This document shows positions 43,584 to 51,986 of a stretch of DNA of 64,000 bases, in pieces. Position numbers and translations under genes: made by a program. Position 1 is the first letter of the stretch. Each line of letters opens with the position of its first letter. This stretch comes from Clostridia bacterium (GTDB taxonomy: Bacteria > Bacillota > Clostridia > Oscillospirales > Acutalibacteraceae): NCBI GenBank assembly GCA_017430535.1, contig JAFRMR010000009.1, positions 116,388-180,387 on the forward strand. Direction: 5' to 3'. The notes beneath the pieces were generated by a model. The model was given only the letters and a program-made list of their open reading frames with translations. It had not been told where the DNA came from and made no database searches.

Positions 43584-44567
43584 TTAATTCATTTCAACCA
43601 GGACTGCCTCTTCGGGCTGAAAATAATCATCGGTATTGCTGCTGACGCCCGCAGCTTTATATGCTTCTTCAAAAGGAATCTCCTCAATATTGCTTAAATA
43701 AACAAAGGTTGTATCAGCGGCGGCGTTGGGCATTCTGCCTTTTATTTCAAGGCGGTGCTGATAAATAATATCATCGCACATCCAGGTTCCGTCGCTCATT
43801 TCGTAATAAGTTTTCATATTGCCGTCCACAGCCGCTGTTGGCTGCGCATTTGTGGTTTCGCTCTCTGCGGAATCGCTGCTGTAATCATCACCACGCTTAA
43901 ATTCAAGGGTATCTGTTATTTCGGCATTGCCCTGCAGATCCGCATAAACGGTAACAATCACATAACTGCTTTCGGCGCCCGGTACGGCGGGCGTTGACTG
44001 ACAGATAATGCGGTAATTTGTGCCTGCCACAATCTGAGTTGCAAGAAGGGCAACAGGTGTATATTCGGCGCCTGTAAGGGTTTCGCAGGCTTTTTCAAGG
44101 GCCGCTTTCGCCGCATCCGTCATTTCGGGGGGATTGACTTCGGACCAGCCGCCTGTAATCTCGCCCTGAGCGCTCTGAGCATCCGCATCGCTTGAAACAA
44201 CTTCGGTTATCTCTGCGTTACCTTCCGGATCCTCATAGATATAAACGATTGCATAGGTTGTTTTTGCATCGGGAACAACGGGTGTTGCCTTGCAGAGAAC
44301 GCAGTGATTTGTGCCCGCCACAACCTGGCTTGCAAGGTAAGCAACGGGAACATAATCAACACCGTCAAGCTCTGCGGCCGCTTTTTCAAAAACTTTTCCG
44401 AATTCTTCCGTTACGGCAGGGGAAGCCGCCGCTGCCCAGCCGCCGCTTTCGGTTCCGTTTGTGCCTGTGGCTTCGTTATCATTATTCTGCTTATCGCAGG
44501 CTGCAAAAAGCGCAACGCTTACTGCGATTAAAGCAAGACTCAGGATTATTGATAATACTTTTTTCAT
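43584..44567 (-). CDS. Lipoprotein with two cystatin-like domains
   Basis: 327 aa from the ATG at 44567, where MKKVLSIILSLALIAVSVAL FAAC gives a lipoprotein signal. Two homologous ~75-residue repeats follow. Each starts with GGW, has a helix (EEFGKVFEKAAAEL; DAAKAALEKACETL) and then a QxVxG loop, SQVVAGTNHCVLC in repeat 1 and TQIVAGTNYRIIC in repeat 2, followed by a Y(A/V)IVY(I/V)Y strand. Gly pair, helix and QVVAG loop occur in the order of animal stefins. The last ~100 residues (from about 225) are a third, separate domain (YEMSDGTWMCDDIIYQHRLE). Surface-exposed thiol-protease inhibitor is an inference. 43 nt after luxS. Confidence 0.75.
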   Translation of the reverse strand: MKKVLSIILSLALIAVSVALFAACDKQNNDNEATGTNGTESGGWAAAASPAVTEEFGKVFEKAAAELDGVDYVPVAYLASQVVAGTNHCVLCKATPVVPDAKTTYAIVYIYEDPEGNAEITEVVSSDADAQSAQGEITGGWSEVNPPEMTDAAKAALEKACETLTGAEYTPVALLATQIVAGTNYRIICQSTPAVPGAESSYVIVTVYADLQGNAEITDTLEFKRGDDYSSDSAESETTNAQPTAAVDGNMKTYYEMSDGTWMCDDIIYQHRLEIKGRMPNAAADTTFVYLSNIEEIPFEEAYKAAGVSSNTDDYFQPEEAVLVEMN

Positions 44568-44610
44568 TTTAAGCACCTCATTCTTTAATATATGGCGGTT
44601 GGTCCGTAAC

Positions 44611-45135
44611 TTACGAATCGTAAAAATTCTGCCCCTCATCCGTAACAAGCCTTTCGGTTCTGGGGTATTCGAATATATCATCATTATCCGCATTTGCCTC
44701 AAGCCAGGCGGCAAACTCCTTTGCATACCATTTTGCCATCTCAAGGTCGTGCATAAGGTAATGGCCGCAGTTTTCAGGCGCGGTGCCGGGCACTTCCTTT
44801 GCATAATCCACGGATTTAAAGGCGGCGAGCATCAGCTCATAAATCTCCCGGGGGGTACGGCTGCCTTTGAGGATAAGATAAAAGCCCGTAAGGCACCCCA
44901 TAGGTCCCCAGTAAACAACCTCATCCTTCCAGTCCGGGTGGTTGCGAAGGTAAGTTGCGATAAGATGCTCAAGGGAGTGCATTGCCGCAACATCAATAAC
45001 CGGCTCTTTATTGGGCCTTTTAAGCCTTATATCATAGGTGGTAACCCTGTAATCACCCAGGCAATCCACCCTGCTTGTAAAAATGCCGGGCACTATGAGT
45101 GTGTGGTCAACCGAAAAGCTCTGTATAAGTTCCAT
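44611..45135 (-). CDS. luxS: S-ribosylhomocysteine lyase LuxS
   Basis: 174 aa from the ATG at 45135 (AAGGAG upstream). Splits S-ribosylhomocysteine into homocysteine and the AI-2 precursor in the activated methyl cycle. Metal ligands are in HSLEHLIAT (two His) and the later Cys in APENCGHY; EVVYWGPMGCLTGFYLIL is also conserved. Somewhat longer than the usual 150-160 aa owing to a C-terminal extension (AWLEANADNDDIFEY). No pfs gene is adjacent. Confidence 0.93.
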   Translation of the reverse strand: MELIQSFSVDHTLIVPGIFTSRVDCLGDYRVTTYDIRLKRPNKEPVIDVAAMHSLEHLIATYLRNHPDWKDEVVYWGPMGCLTGFYLILKGSRTPREIYELMLAAFKSVDYAKEVPGTAPENCGHYLMHDLEMAKWYAKEFAAWLEANADNDDIFEYPRTERLVTDEGQNFYDS

Positions 45136-45257
45136 ATATAATTCTCCTTGTGGTTTATTATTGCTCAGGTTCTTTGTATTATCTGCCCCGGGACTTTGCC
45201 GGCTTACCGCTCCATATCCTTTTTTGTGTATCCGCAAAATCCTGCTGTTTTTCTTTT

Positions 45258-45677
45258 TCATCCCAGCAGGCGGTAAACCTGCTCCAGTATCATAGAGCAG
45301 CCGCACACCTCTGCAACGCTCATAACTTTTTTATCGTAGATTTTGCCGCTGTCATCAAGAAAATCCCATATAGCGGCAACGGCATCTTCCTCCTCTTCCT
45401 TCCACCGGGAAAAGGACCTTTCAACCATACGGTACTGACGGTGGGTCAGGGGCCTCATAAGCTCCCCTTTTGTTTCATCATCCGCTTCATCAAAATCACG
45501 GGCGGCTCCCGTTTCGTTATACCGCCAGTAATGCTGGCAGGCGGTGAAAATATAACCGAAATTATCAATAAGAAACCTGTGCAGGCGGGCTCTGTCCCCC
45601 GCCTCAATTACATCCTTAAGTTTTTCAAACTTACGGATAAACTCATCATCGTAATATATGATATTATCGCTTGCCAT
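45258..45677 (-). CDS. Hypothetical protein
   Basis: 139 aa, soluble, largely helical and acidic (FIRKFEKLKDVIEAGDRARL, EADDETKGELMRPLTHRQYR). No family recognised. GGGAGG precedes the ATG at 45677. It ends 122 nt before luxS, and that gap holds nothing distinctive. Confidence 0.6.
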   Translation of the reverse strand: MASDNIIYYDDEFIRKFEKLKDVIEAGDRARLHRFLIDNFGYIFTACQHYWRYNETGAARDFDEADDETKGELMRPLTHRQYRMVERSFSRWKEEEEDAVAAIWDFLDDSGKIYDKKVMSVAEVCGCSMILEQVYRLLG

Positions 45678-45695
45678 AATGCCCTCCCGTCAGCT

Positions 45696-46325
45696 TTACA
45701 GGCCGAGACGGTCCGCAATTTCATCCCCGGATGCGTCTGCGGCAAAGCGGACCCCGTCTTTCCATGCTGCATCAGGCGCAAGGGGATGCAGATTCTCCGC
45801 GCTTGCGCCTACAGGGCTTGAAGCCGAAGTGCAGAAAGGCACAATGGTTTTTCCGCTTAAATCAACGCCCTCAATAAAGGTGTATATTATTTTCGGAGCC
45901 TCCCCGTGCCAGATAGGATAGCCCAGGTATATTGTGTCATATCCCGCTGTATCGGGCAGGTCGCCTGCGATTGCGGGCCTTGCAGACGGGTCATGCTGTT
46001 CCTTGTAAGCTCTTGTATCGCTGTTATACTCTATATCCTCAGCGGTATAGGGATCCTCCGCTTTTATCTCATAAATATCTGCATTAAGCTTTTTTGCAAC
46101 AAACTCTGCAATCGGCCTTGTAACGCCTGTCTGCGAGAAATAAACAACAAGGGTTTTTGAAGAGGAAGCCGGTTCTGCTTTGCTCTCTGTTTCCGTTAAT
46201 AATTCCGTCTGCGGCTGTGATTCCGGCGCAGTTGTATTACCCTGCCGTGAGCCTGCTGCGCAGGCGGCAAGGGATAAAATCAGTAAGCTTATCAGAATAC
46301 AAACAATAACTCTGTTCTTTTTCAT
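45696..46325 (-). CDS. Flavodoxin-domain lipoprotein
   Basis: 209 aa. Lipoprotein signal MKKNRVIVCILISLLILSLA then AC, followed by a Thr/Glu/Ser linker (residues about 25-55). A flavodoxin_4-type domain begins LVVYFSQTGVTRPIAEFVAK near 58 and continues with YDTIYLGYPIWHGEAPKII and VPFCTSASSPVG. Extracytoplasmic flavoprotein, likely an electron acceptor or quinone-type reductase. Confidence 0.85.
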   Translation of the reverse strand: MKKNRVIVCILISLLILSLAACAAGSRQGNTTAPESQPQTELLTETESKAEPASSSKTLVVYFSQTGVTRPIAEFVAKKLNADIYEIKAEDPYTAEDIEYNSDTRAYKEQHDPSARPAIAGDLPDTAGYDTIYLGYPIWHGEAPKIIYTFIEGVDLSGKTIVPFCTSASSPVGASAENLHPLAPDAAWKDGVRFAADASGDEIADRLGL

Positions 46326-46334
46326 ATTCTCTCC

Positions 46335-46600
46335 TTATATCTCCTCTGTACCCGGCTTCCCTGCACAGCCCTTCAGCTTGCCGCCGAAAACGGGGAAGAA
46401 GGATGATGCGCCGTTGGCGCGGTCCGGGTGAAAGCGGGAGTTCACCACAACAAGCTCCTTTTGGGTAAGCTTTGAAACATATTTTTTGATATCAAAAATA
46501 TCAAGGCCCGTATCAAAGAGCACGGCCCTGTCCCTGCCCTCAATGAGAAATTCGTTTACAATGCCGTCGGTAATTCTCGTAACGCCTTTTCTCGGTTTTG
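46335..46600 (-). pseudogene. Metallo-beta-lactamase fold remnant
   Basis: The minus-strand frame reads GVTRITDGIVNEFLIEGRDR, AVLFDTGLDIFDIKKYVSKL and NSRFHPDRANGA before unrelated residues and a stop. It is the first third of an MBL-fold hydrolase. The metal motif HxHxDH is decayed to SRFHPDR, no ATG is present, and the rest of the domain is missing. Confidence 0.5.
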
Positions 46601-46635
46601 CTTTTCCGTACCTTAAAAAATACCGTTCTCCTTTA

Positions 46636-47844
46636 TCAGTCGGGGTATCTTACCTTTCTGCCCGTGAAGGTTTCAACAAAGAATACGCATATATCCGTAA
46701 ATGTTTTCTGAAAGAAACCACGAAAACGGATTTCGGAAACAAGGCTTTCATCTTCTTTAACGGTCAGGGCTTTCACTTCTGCCGAGTTCACAAAATCATA
46801 CCAGCGCACAACACGGGTTGTGTATTTATCCGGCGCCTTTTCATCAAGGTCAATTATCCGGTAGCCGTACTGGGTGGAAAAAGTATCTCCATTGTACCTT
46901 GTTGAAAGGGAGTTTACTATATCAATCCCCTTGTATTTAACGCCGAAAGCGTTGGTGTGGTCGTGCCCCGTAAATACGGCCAGCACATCCCCCCGCTCTG
47001 CCATTGCCGAAAACTGGCCGTGGTTATAGTAACCGGGGCAGGGCATTTCATGGAGCATACCGTAGTTTACGGCATCCTGAGAAAAGCGGTAGTACTCATC
47101 TTCCGCATATATCCGCTTATAGGAAAAAGCGGTTTGAATTTCGGTTTTTTCAAGGGCGTCATATATTTCGGGCACAATTATATGCTGAAACGCAAGGGAA
47201 TAAATCTTCCTGCCGCTCTGCCTTTCGGCTTCAAGGGATTTTTCCTTATACCACTCCACCTGATCTTCCGCCGTGTTGGCATAGTGCCCCTCGTCATCAT
47301 AATCGCCGGAATCAAATACCCAGAGGTTGAATATAACCTCATCGCCGTCTGCTGAGCACAGGGGCACAAGATAGGTGCCGCAGCCCGTAAGGGCCTCGCC
47401 GTCATCTATTGAAACCGAGCAGGAGTAAGCGGTATAAAGAGCCATAACCTCTTCCCTTGTGTATGCGCCGTTTTCCGAATCGTGATTGCCGAAGGTTACG
47501 GCCACGGGGATTTTTCTGCTCTCAAACACACTCATCAGCTTATCCGTAAGCTCACGGGTGTGCTCAAAGGTATCCTCGCTTGCAATATCGCCGGTAAGCA
47601 TAATCAGATCCGGCTTCTCTTTATCGCAGGCAAGGGCAATAAGCCGCAGGCTGTCTGCCACATTATCATCGTGCAGGTGGGTATCTGTTACATGCATTAT
47701 TCTGAAACGGCCGTCTTTGCCGAAATGAAGAGCCGGAGCCGTAAGAGGGTCTGCAGCCTCTGCCGCAAAGGCAGCCGCCGCGCTCCCTGCGGTTATTGCC
47801 CCGCAGAGAATAAGGGAAAGAATAATTCTCAGAACTTTTTTCAT
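46636..47844 (-). CDS. Secreted calcineurin-like metallophosphatase
   Basis: 402 aa from the ATG at 47844 (signal peptide MKKVLRIILSLILCGAITAG). Metal-binding motifs in order: MHVTDTHLHDD, LTGDIASED, FGNHDSENG, FQHIIVPEIY and FTGHDHTNAFG. Belongs to the Icc/purple-acid-phosphatase-like group of extracellular phosphoesterases. An aromatic amphipathic tail (FFQKTFTDICVFFVETF) ends it. Phosphate or nucleotide scavenging is a reasonable inference. Confidence 0.87.
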   Translation of the reverse strand: MKKVLRIILSLILCGAITAGSAAAAFAAEAADPLTAPALHFGKDGRFRIMHVTDTHLHDDNVADSLRLIALACDKEKPDLIMLTGDIASEDTFEHTRELTDKLMSVFESRKIPVAVTFGNHDSENGAYTREEVMALYTAYSCSVSIDDGEALTGCGTYLVPLCSADGDEVIFNLWVFDSGDYDDEGHYANTAEDQVEWYKEKSLEAERQSGRKIYSLAFQHIIVPEIYDALEKTEIQTAFSYKRIYAEDEYYRFSQDAVNYGMLHEMPCPGYYNHGQFSAMAERGDVLAVFTGHDHTNAFGVKYKGIDIVNSLSTRYNGDTFSTQYGYRIIDLDEKAPDKYTTRVVRWYDFVNSAEVKALTVKEDESLVSEIRFRGFFQKTFTDICVFFVETFTGRKVRYPD

Positions 47845-47915
47845 AATAATCACTCCGAAATAATATGCCTGCCCCGTTAAGAACACAGGCGAAGCTTTTC
47901 ATGCTTTTTTTGCCT

Positions 47916-48041
47916 TTACTTCATCATTATTCCCAGAAAATCAGGCAGGCCAAGAGGCCCGAATATATTCATGATAATGCCGTAAAGGATAATGAAGGGG
48001 TACATAAGAGGCATGCCGAAAACCAGTAAAATCTTCCACAT
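47916..48041 (-). CDS. 41-aa small membrane protein
   Basis: MWKILLVFGMPLMYPFIILY, then GIIMNIFGPLGLPDFLGIMM and K. AAAGGAG lies 8 nt before the ATG at 48041. Nearly all residues are hydrophobic, giving one or two membrane segments. Located between the esterase and metallophosphatase genes in the same direction. No homologue known to me. Confidence 0.5.
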   Translation of the reverse strand: MWKILLVFGMPLMYPFIILYGIIMNIFGPLGLPDFLGIMMK

Positions 48042-48111
48042 AACAAAATCTCCTTTTATTATTTTCGCCGTATTCCAAATCACGGGGCGCAGTGCGCCCC
48101 GTGAAATACTT

Positions 48112-48981
48112 TTAATATCCGAAATATTCCCTGCAGTAACCGAAGAGATAGTAGTAATACTGCATTTCGCTTACCGGGTCAAGGAGCAGGCCGTGGCCCG
48201 AAAGGGGGAAGAATACATACTTGTATTCCGAGCCGCTTTCTTTAAACACTTTCTCCATGGACTTACGGTTGCCCTTCTGCACAAGGGGATCGTTGCCGGC
48301 ATAGCAGAAAAGGGAGGGGATTGTATTTTTATTAACATAAGCAACCGGTGAAACAGAGGCAGCGATTTTATCCGCCTCTCCGCTCTTTATCATTTCATCG
48401 GTGATTTCAACACCTGCCAGCATCTGGGCAAGGGAGTAGCTGCCCCATACATCTTTGCTCATATCCGAGGGGCCCACCCTGTTGGCGGTGAAAGCCAGCT
48501 CAATGGAGGATTTTTCGGGCATTGAGTAGCTGTAAAGCATGGAGAGATGGCCGCCGGCGGAGTAGCCGGATGTAGCCATTTTGTTAATATTCAGCTTCTT
48601 TTCATCGGAGAACTTCTTGATAGCGTCAATGCACTTGTCAATTTCATCAATCATTGTGAAGGCAGTAACTTCGCCGAACTTGTCATCGGAATAAAGGGAA
48701 TAGCTCATTGTGGCAGTGATGTAGCCCTGCATTGCAACCTTTTTGCAGTGGGGGGCCATATCCTCTTTTTCGCCTCCGGTCCAGGAGCCGCCGTGGATAT
48801 AGAGCACACAGCCGTTGGATTTGTTCTGATAGGCGCTCTTGGGCACATAGATGGTAACAAGGTCTCTTTCCGCTTTTCCGTACCTGATGTTTTCATATAC
48901 ATCGTACTTCTCCCCGGCAAGGCCGAAGAAGGATGTAAAGGCGAGTATGATTGTTAAGTAGATTGCCAGCATTCTTTGCAT
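48112..48981 (-). CDS. Secreted alpha/beta hydrolase (esterase/lipase)
   Basis: 289 aa with signal-like N-terminus (LAIYLTIILAFTSFFGLAG). Oxyanion motif YIHGGSWTGG near 75, nucleophile elbow TSGYSAGGHL (Ser near 147), late Asp in YAGNDPLVQ and His in LSGHGLLLD. This is the acetyl-esterase/BD-FAE layout, often removing acyl groups from plant polysaccharides. It lies 27 nt after the SH3/WG gene. Confidence 0.87.
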   Translation of the reverse strand: MQRMLAIYLTIILAFTSFFGLAGEKYDVYENIRYGKAERDLVTIYVPKSAYQNKSNGCVLYIHGGSWTGGEKEDMAPHCKKVAMQGYITATMSYSLYSDDKFGEVTAFTMIDEIDKCIDAIKKFSDEKKLNINKMATSGYSAGGHLSMLYSYSMPEKSSIELAFTANRVGPSDMSKDVWGSYSLAQMLAGVEITDEMIKSGEADKIAASVSPVAYVNKNTIPSLFCYAGNDPLVQKGNRKSMEKVFKESGSEYKYVFFPLSGHGLLLDPVSEMQYYYYLFGYCREYFGY

Positions 48982-49007
48982 GGTTTTTTCCTCTTTCCTT
49001 TTTTATT

Positions 49008-50252
49008 TTATCCGGCTGCTGTTTCGCTTTCAGCCGTGGCTGACTGCGTTTCGGCTGCCGTCGTCTGTGCCTGTTCAATATAATCCGTGCTTACCCAGCC
49101 CTGAGCGGAGCCGTAAACCGTATAGGCCCAGCCGGGTACTGTTTTGGTTACGGTTATTTTTGTGCCGTTGGGTATTCTTGCAAGTATGGCTGAATTTGCA
49201 TCTGCCGTGGCCCTGAGGTTAAGGGTGCTGCCTTTTGTTTTAACCACATAATTGCCGCCGGTTACGGTGCCTGCCGGGACGGAGGTTGTTGCCTGAGTAG
49301 TATTCTCTGCGGCAAACTTATCCTCATTTACCGTAAGGATGCCCCACACTCCGTTTTTCTTTGCGATATACTTGCCGTCTTTACCCTGCAGAATATCCTC
49401 AAGGTCAAAGGCGGTAACCTCGGAGCCCCTGCGGTTTATAAGCCCGCACCTGCCTTCCTTCTTTACGGGCGCAAGGCCGTTTCTGAAGGTGTAGGCCCCC
49501 GCTTTACCTATGCTCTCATAAATGCAGGGTATTACGGTTTTGCCCGCTTCGTCAATATAGCCCCAAAGGCCGTCTTTATTCACCGGGGCAAGACCCTCGC
49601 TGAAATCACCTGCCCCATTATAGATAAGGGCAATGTCAAGCTGAAGCCGCTCGTTTATGAAGCCGTATTTTGCGCCGGTGCCCGCGGAATCCGCCACGGG
49701 GTAAAGCCCCTCTTCAAGGGCCAGCTCGCCGGGCATAATCTCGCCCGCGTAACCCATGCCGTCGGATTTTGCAAGGTGCTTGCCTTCTTTATTCCACAGC
49801 ACATCATATTCCGGCTTATCCGGGCCGTGGTACTGCTTGGCGGTGATTTTGCACTCCCGGGGGTCTATAAGAAGCCGGTATTCCGAAAGGGGCCCTTCGC
49901 ACACATATTTATAGCTTCTCCAGCTGTCGCTGAGCACATAGATTTTATCCTGGGAGGCCTCCTCGGTCACGGTGCCGTCAAGGGCAAGTATTCCCTTTTT
50001 GCCGTTGGTATCCGTATAAACGGCAAAGGCCTCGTTGATTATTTCAATATCCGCCGCGCCGCTGATGGACTGTGAATCGAAGGTGTAGCCCTCCTCCGCC
50101 TTTATGCGGGCAGCCCGCTTTTTGCCGCCGGCGGCAGCCCCCGCTATGGCGGCAATCAGAAGGATAAGCACCGCGGCAAACAGGATAACCAGCCGTGCGT
50201 TTATCTGATATTTACCGATTTTGATTGATTTTTTGCCGGAGCTCAATTCCAT
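49008..50252 (-). CDS. Membrane-anchored WG-repeat and SH3b protein
   Basis: Up to 414 aa. One N-terminal membrane helix ([18 protein letters not shown], about 20-40), then WG-type repeats (GAKYGFINERLQLDIALIY, GLWGYIDEAGKTVIPCIYES, RCGLINRRGSEVTAF), then a C-terminal SH3b domain (STLNLRATADANSAILARIP, GWVSTDYIEQ). WG/SH3b proteins usually bind cell wall or partners outside the cell. The ATG at 50252 is only one nt from GGAGG; the in-frame TTG two codons on (50246), seven nt from it, may be the real start. Confidence 0.78.
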   Translation of the reverse strand: MELSSGKKSIKIGKYQINARLVILFAAVLILLIAAIAGAAAGGKKRAARIKAEEGYTFDSQSISGAADIEIINEAFAVYTDTNGKKGILALDGTVTEEASQDKIYVLSDSWRSYKYVCEGPLSEYRLLIDPRECKITAKQYHGPDKPEYDVLWNKEGKHLAKSDGMGYAGEIMPGELALEEGLYPVADSAGTGAKYGFINERLQLDIALIYNGAGDFSEGLAPVNKDGLWGYIDEAGKTVIPCIYESIGKAGAYTFRNGLAPVKKEGRCGLINRRGSEVTAFDLEDILQGKDGKYIAKKNGVWGILTVNEDKFAAENTTQATTSVPAGTVTGGNYVVKTKGSTLNLRATADANSAILARIPNGTKITVTKTVPGWAYTVYGSAQGWVSTDYIEQAQTTAAETQSATAESETAAG

Positions 50253-50265
50253 TCCTCCGTTTTAT

Positions 50266-51729
50266 TCAGAACTTGATTGTTATCTTGTGCTCGCCCGGGG
50301 CGGTCTTTACCGTAAGCCTGTCGCCGTTTACCTTATACTTGCCGTCGCATTCAATCTCTGCCGGCTCGGCATGCAGGTAAAACTCCGTGGAGGCTTTGAA
50401 CTTTTCTTCCTGAGTATACTCAAGGGTAAAGGTTTTATTCTCCTTATCCCAGCTGTAGCTCTTGATTCTGCCGGTAACGGCAACGGGGTAAGTCCTCCTG
50501 AGGCAGGCCATAATGGGGTTTTCAAACAGGCCGTCATAATAGGCCCAGTAGGTCTGGGACCACTGGTTTTCATCAAACTTGTTCAGCAGGTAGTCAATAT
50601 GGTAAAGCCAGTCCGTGCCTTCGCTCTGGCCGCCCCACTCGCCTACAAGCAGGGGCACATCCAGCCTCTCCTGGCTTCTTTTATGCTCATCAAAGATGCC
50701 GCCCACCCTGGTATTGCTGGCGTACTTGTACTCCGGGGTGTCAACCATAATATCATAGGCGTGGGGAGCAAAGCAGAGATTCGGCTCACGCTTGCCCTTA
50801 ACCACAACGGCGGGCACGGAATAGGGAATGCCCAGGTTTGAATAATAGCAGTTTTCCATCATGATTATTCCGTTATCCGTAACCTCCCTTACTGCGGAGG
50901 CAACGCCGTTTATGAAGGGATAATATTTCTGCAGGTCAAACTGCTTTATCAGCTTATCCCCTCCGCTGGTAGCCTTGCGGAACAGGGAAAAATCATTGTA
51001 GGGCTCAAGGCACCTTACCGCGTTGCCGCTTGCAAGCTGCTTGAGCATAAAGGGAATTTTTACTCTTCTGTCAGCCACCACGGTTTTGGCAACGCCGGCT
51101 ATGAGCTTGCGGAACACCTTGCCGCCGGGGGTGCCGGGGAAGGGCTCATTAAGGAAGTCAAAGCCGAAAAGTGCGGGGTGATCCTTGAACCTTTCCGCAA
51201 TATGCTTCCACATATTCTGAAAATATGTCTGCAGAGGTATGCCGTTTACCTTTTCGTTATTCCAGAAAGCATCAAAAGCCCTGTGGGTGGCTCTGCCCCA
51301 GAAGTAGCCCTCTGCCCATACGAATTTAACGGGCTTGAACTCGGCCCCGCCGGTAAGGCAGGCCCACTTGGGCGCGCCGTCGCCCCCCAGGCCCTTTTCG
51401 CCGTAATATAAATCCTGGTGCATGTCAAGGTAAAAATAAATGCCGTATTTTTCGCATAAATCCGCAACCTTTTCAACCTTGTCAAGGTATTCTTCACAGT
51501 ATTTGCCGGGCTCCGGCTCAACCGCATCCCAGGTCATGCCCAGGCGCACTATATTGAAGCCGTTTTTTGCAAGCTCCGCTATGGTATCCTCATAAAACGG
51601 GGAGTTATACACCCTGACGGGGCTTTCCGGGGTATCTGTGCCCTTATCGCAGAGATTTACGCCGTTGAAAAGCCGCTGGCGGCCCTGTGAATCCACAAAA
51701 ATTCTGCCCTGAGTTGAGATTTTTTCCAT
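50266..51729 (-). CDS. Glycoside hydrolase family 5, endoglycoceramidase-like
   Basis: 487 aa, no signal peptide. Barrel motifs: GFNIVRLGMTWDAVEPEPG near 57, YFYLDMHQDLY near 95, GFDFLNEPFPGTPGG (acid/base Glu near 193) and PLLVGEWGGQSEG (nucleophile Glu near 364). The C-terminal beta domain starts about 410. The layout fits endoglycosylceramidase-type or related GH5 beta-glycosidases. First gene of a 14-kb co-directional run. Confidence 0.85.
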   Translation of the reverse strand: MEKISTQGRIFVDSQGRQRLFNGVNLCDKGTDTPESPVRVYNSPFYEDTIAELAKNGFNIVRLGMTWDAVEPEPGKYCEEYLDKVEKVADLCEKYGIYFYLDMHQDLYYGEKGLGGDGAPKWACLTGGAEFKPVKFVWAEGYFWGRATHRAFDAFWNNEKVNGIPLQTYFQNMWKHIAERFKDHPALFGFDFLNEPFPGTPGGKVFRKLIAGVAKTVVADRRVKIPFMLKQLASGNAVRCLEPYNDFSLFRKATSGGDKLIKQFDLQKYYPFINGVASAVREVTDNGIIMMENCYYSNLGIPYSVPAVVVKGKREPNLCFAPHAYDIMVDTPEYKYASNTRVGGIFDEHKRSQERLDVPLLVGEWGGQSEGTDWLYHIDYLLNKFDENQWSQTYWAYYDGLFENPIMACLRRTYPVAVTGRIKSYSWDKENKTFTLEYTQEEKFKASTEFYLHAEPAEIECDGKYKVNGDRLTVKTAPGEHKITIKF

Positions 51730-51782
51730 AGCATTTTTCCTTTCCCTGCCGGTTCGCAGCCCGGGCTAATATTATACAAAAT

Positions 51783-51811
51783 ATTTTAGCATATATATTT
51801 TATTATTTCAA
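51783..51811 (-). promoter_or_regulatory. Promoter of the GH5-led gene run
   Basis: Minus-strand TTGAAA (51806-51811), 17-nt spacer, TAAAAT (51783-51788), about 50 nt before the GH5 ATG. A TATAAT at 51771 without a good -35 lies close by. Divergent from the tRNA promoter at 51841. Confidence 0.6.
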
Positions 51812-51840
51812 CTTAAAGGGGAGTATAATTTTGATTATTC

Positions 51841-51869
51841 TTGACAAAGATTTCCCCTTCGTATATAAT
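51841..51869 (+). promoter_or_regulatory. Perfect SigA promoter of the tRNA-Val locus
   Basis: TTGACA (51841-51846), 17-nt spacer, TATAAT (51864-51869), both hexamers exactly consensus. The predicted start near 51877 is followed by two tRNA-Val 5' fragments before the intact tRNA at 52195, so the primary transcript has a ~320-nt leader. Confidence 0.85.
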
Positions 51870-51890
51870 ACCCTCACAAAGCACATAAAC

Positions 51891-51917
51891 GGTCGTTCAG
51901 CGCAGTGGCTGTAGAGG
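51891..51917 (+). repeat. Decayed tRNA-Val 5' head, copy 1
   Basis: GGTCGTTCAGCGCAGTGGCT resembles the acceptor and D-arm of the intact tRNA at 52195. The sequence after it (TGTAGAGGTAAAAGGTATAG) resembles 52147-52170. No anticodon arm or 3' half follows, so it cannot make a tRNA. Confidence 0.6.
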
Positions 51918-51957
51918 TAAAAGGTATAGTCCATATAGATTTACAATTAAATATCCT

Positions 51958-51986
51958 GGTCGTTTAGCGCAGCTGGAACGCAGAGG
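51958..51986 (+). repeat. Decayed tRNA-Val 5' head, copy 2
   Basis: GGTCGTTTAGCGCAGCTGG is identical to the first 19 nt of the intact tRNA and is preceded by a similar ATATCCT. It then diverges into a ~150-nt stretch of small hairpins (for example CCGCC-TGT-GGCGG at 51993, AACCG-GAG-CGGTT at 52014, CTGCC-GCA-GGCAG at 52103) running to about 52140. Confidence 0.7.

Noticed and set aside
43584-44804. Longer form of the cystatin-like lipoprotein beginning at 44804
   Set aside because: The extra 79 residues overlap luxS antiparallel-free coding in another frame, are Arg/Pro-rich and lack a ribosome site, while the internal ATG starts a lipoprotein signal.
51891-51986. Two upstream tRNA-like segments considered as further tRNA genes
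   Set aside because: Only the acceptor and D-arm part is present; there is no anticodon stem, T-arm or 3' acceptor strand.
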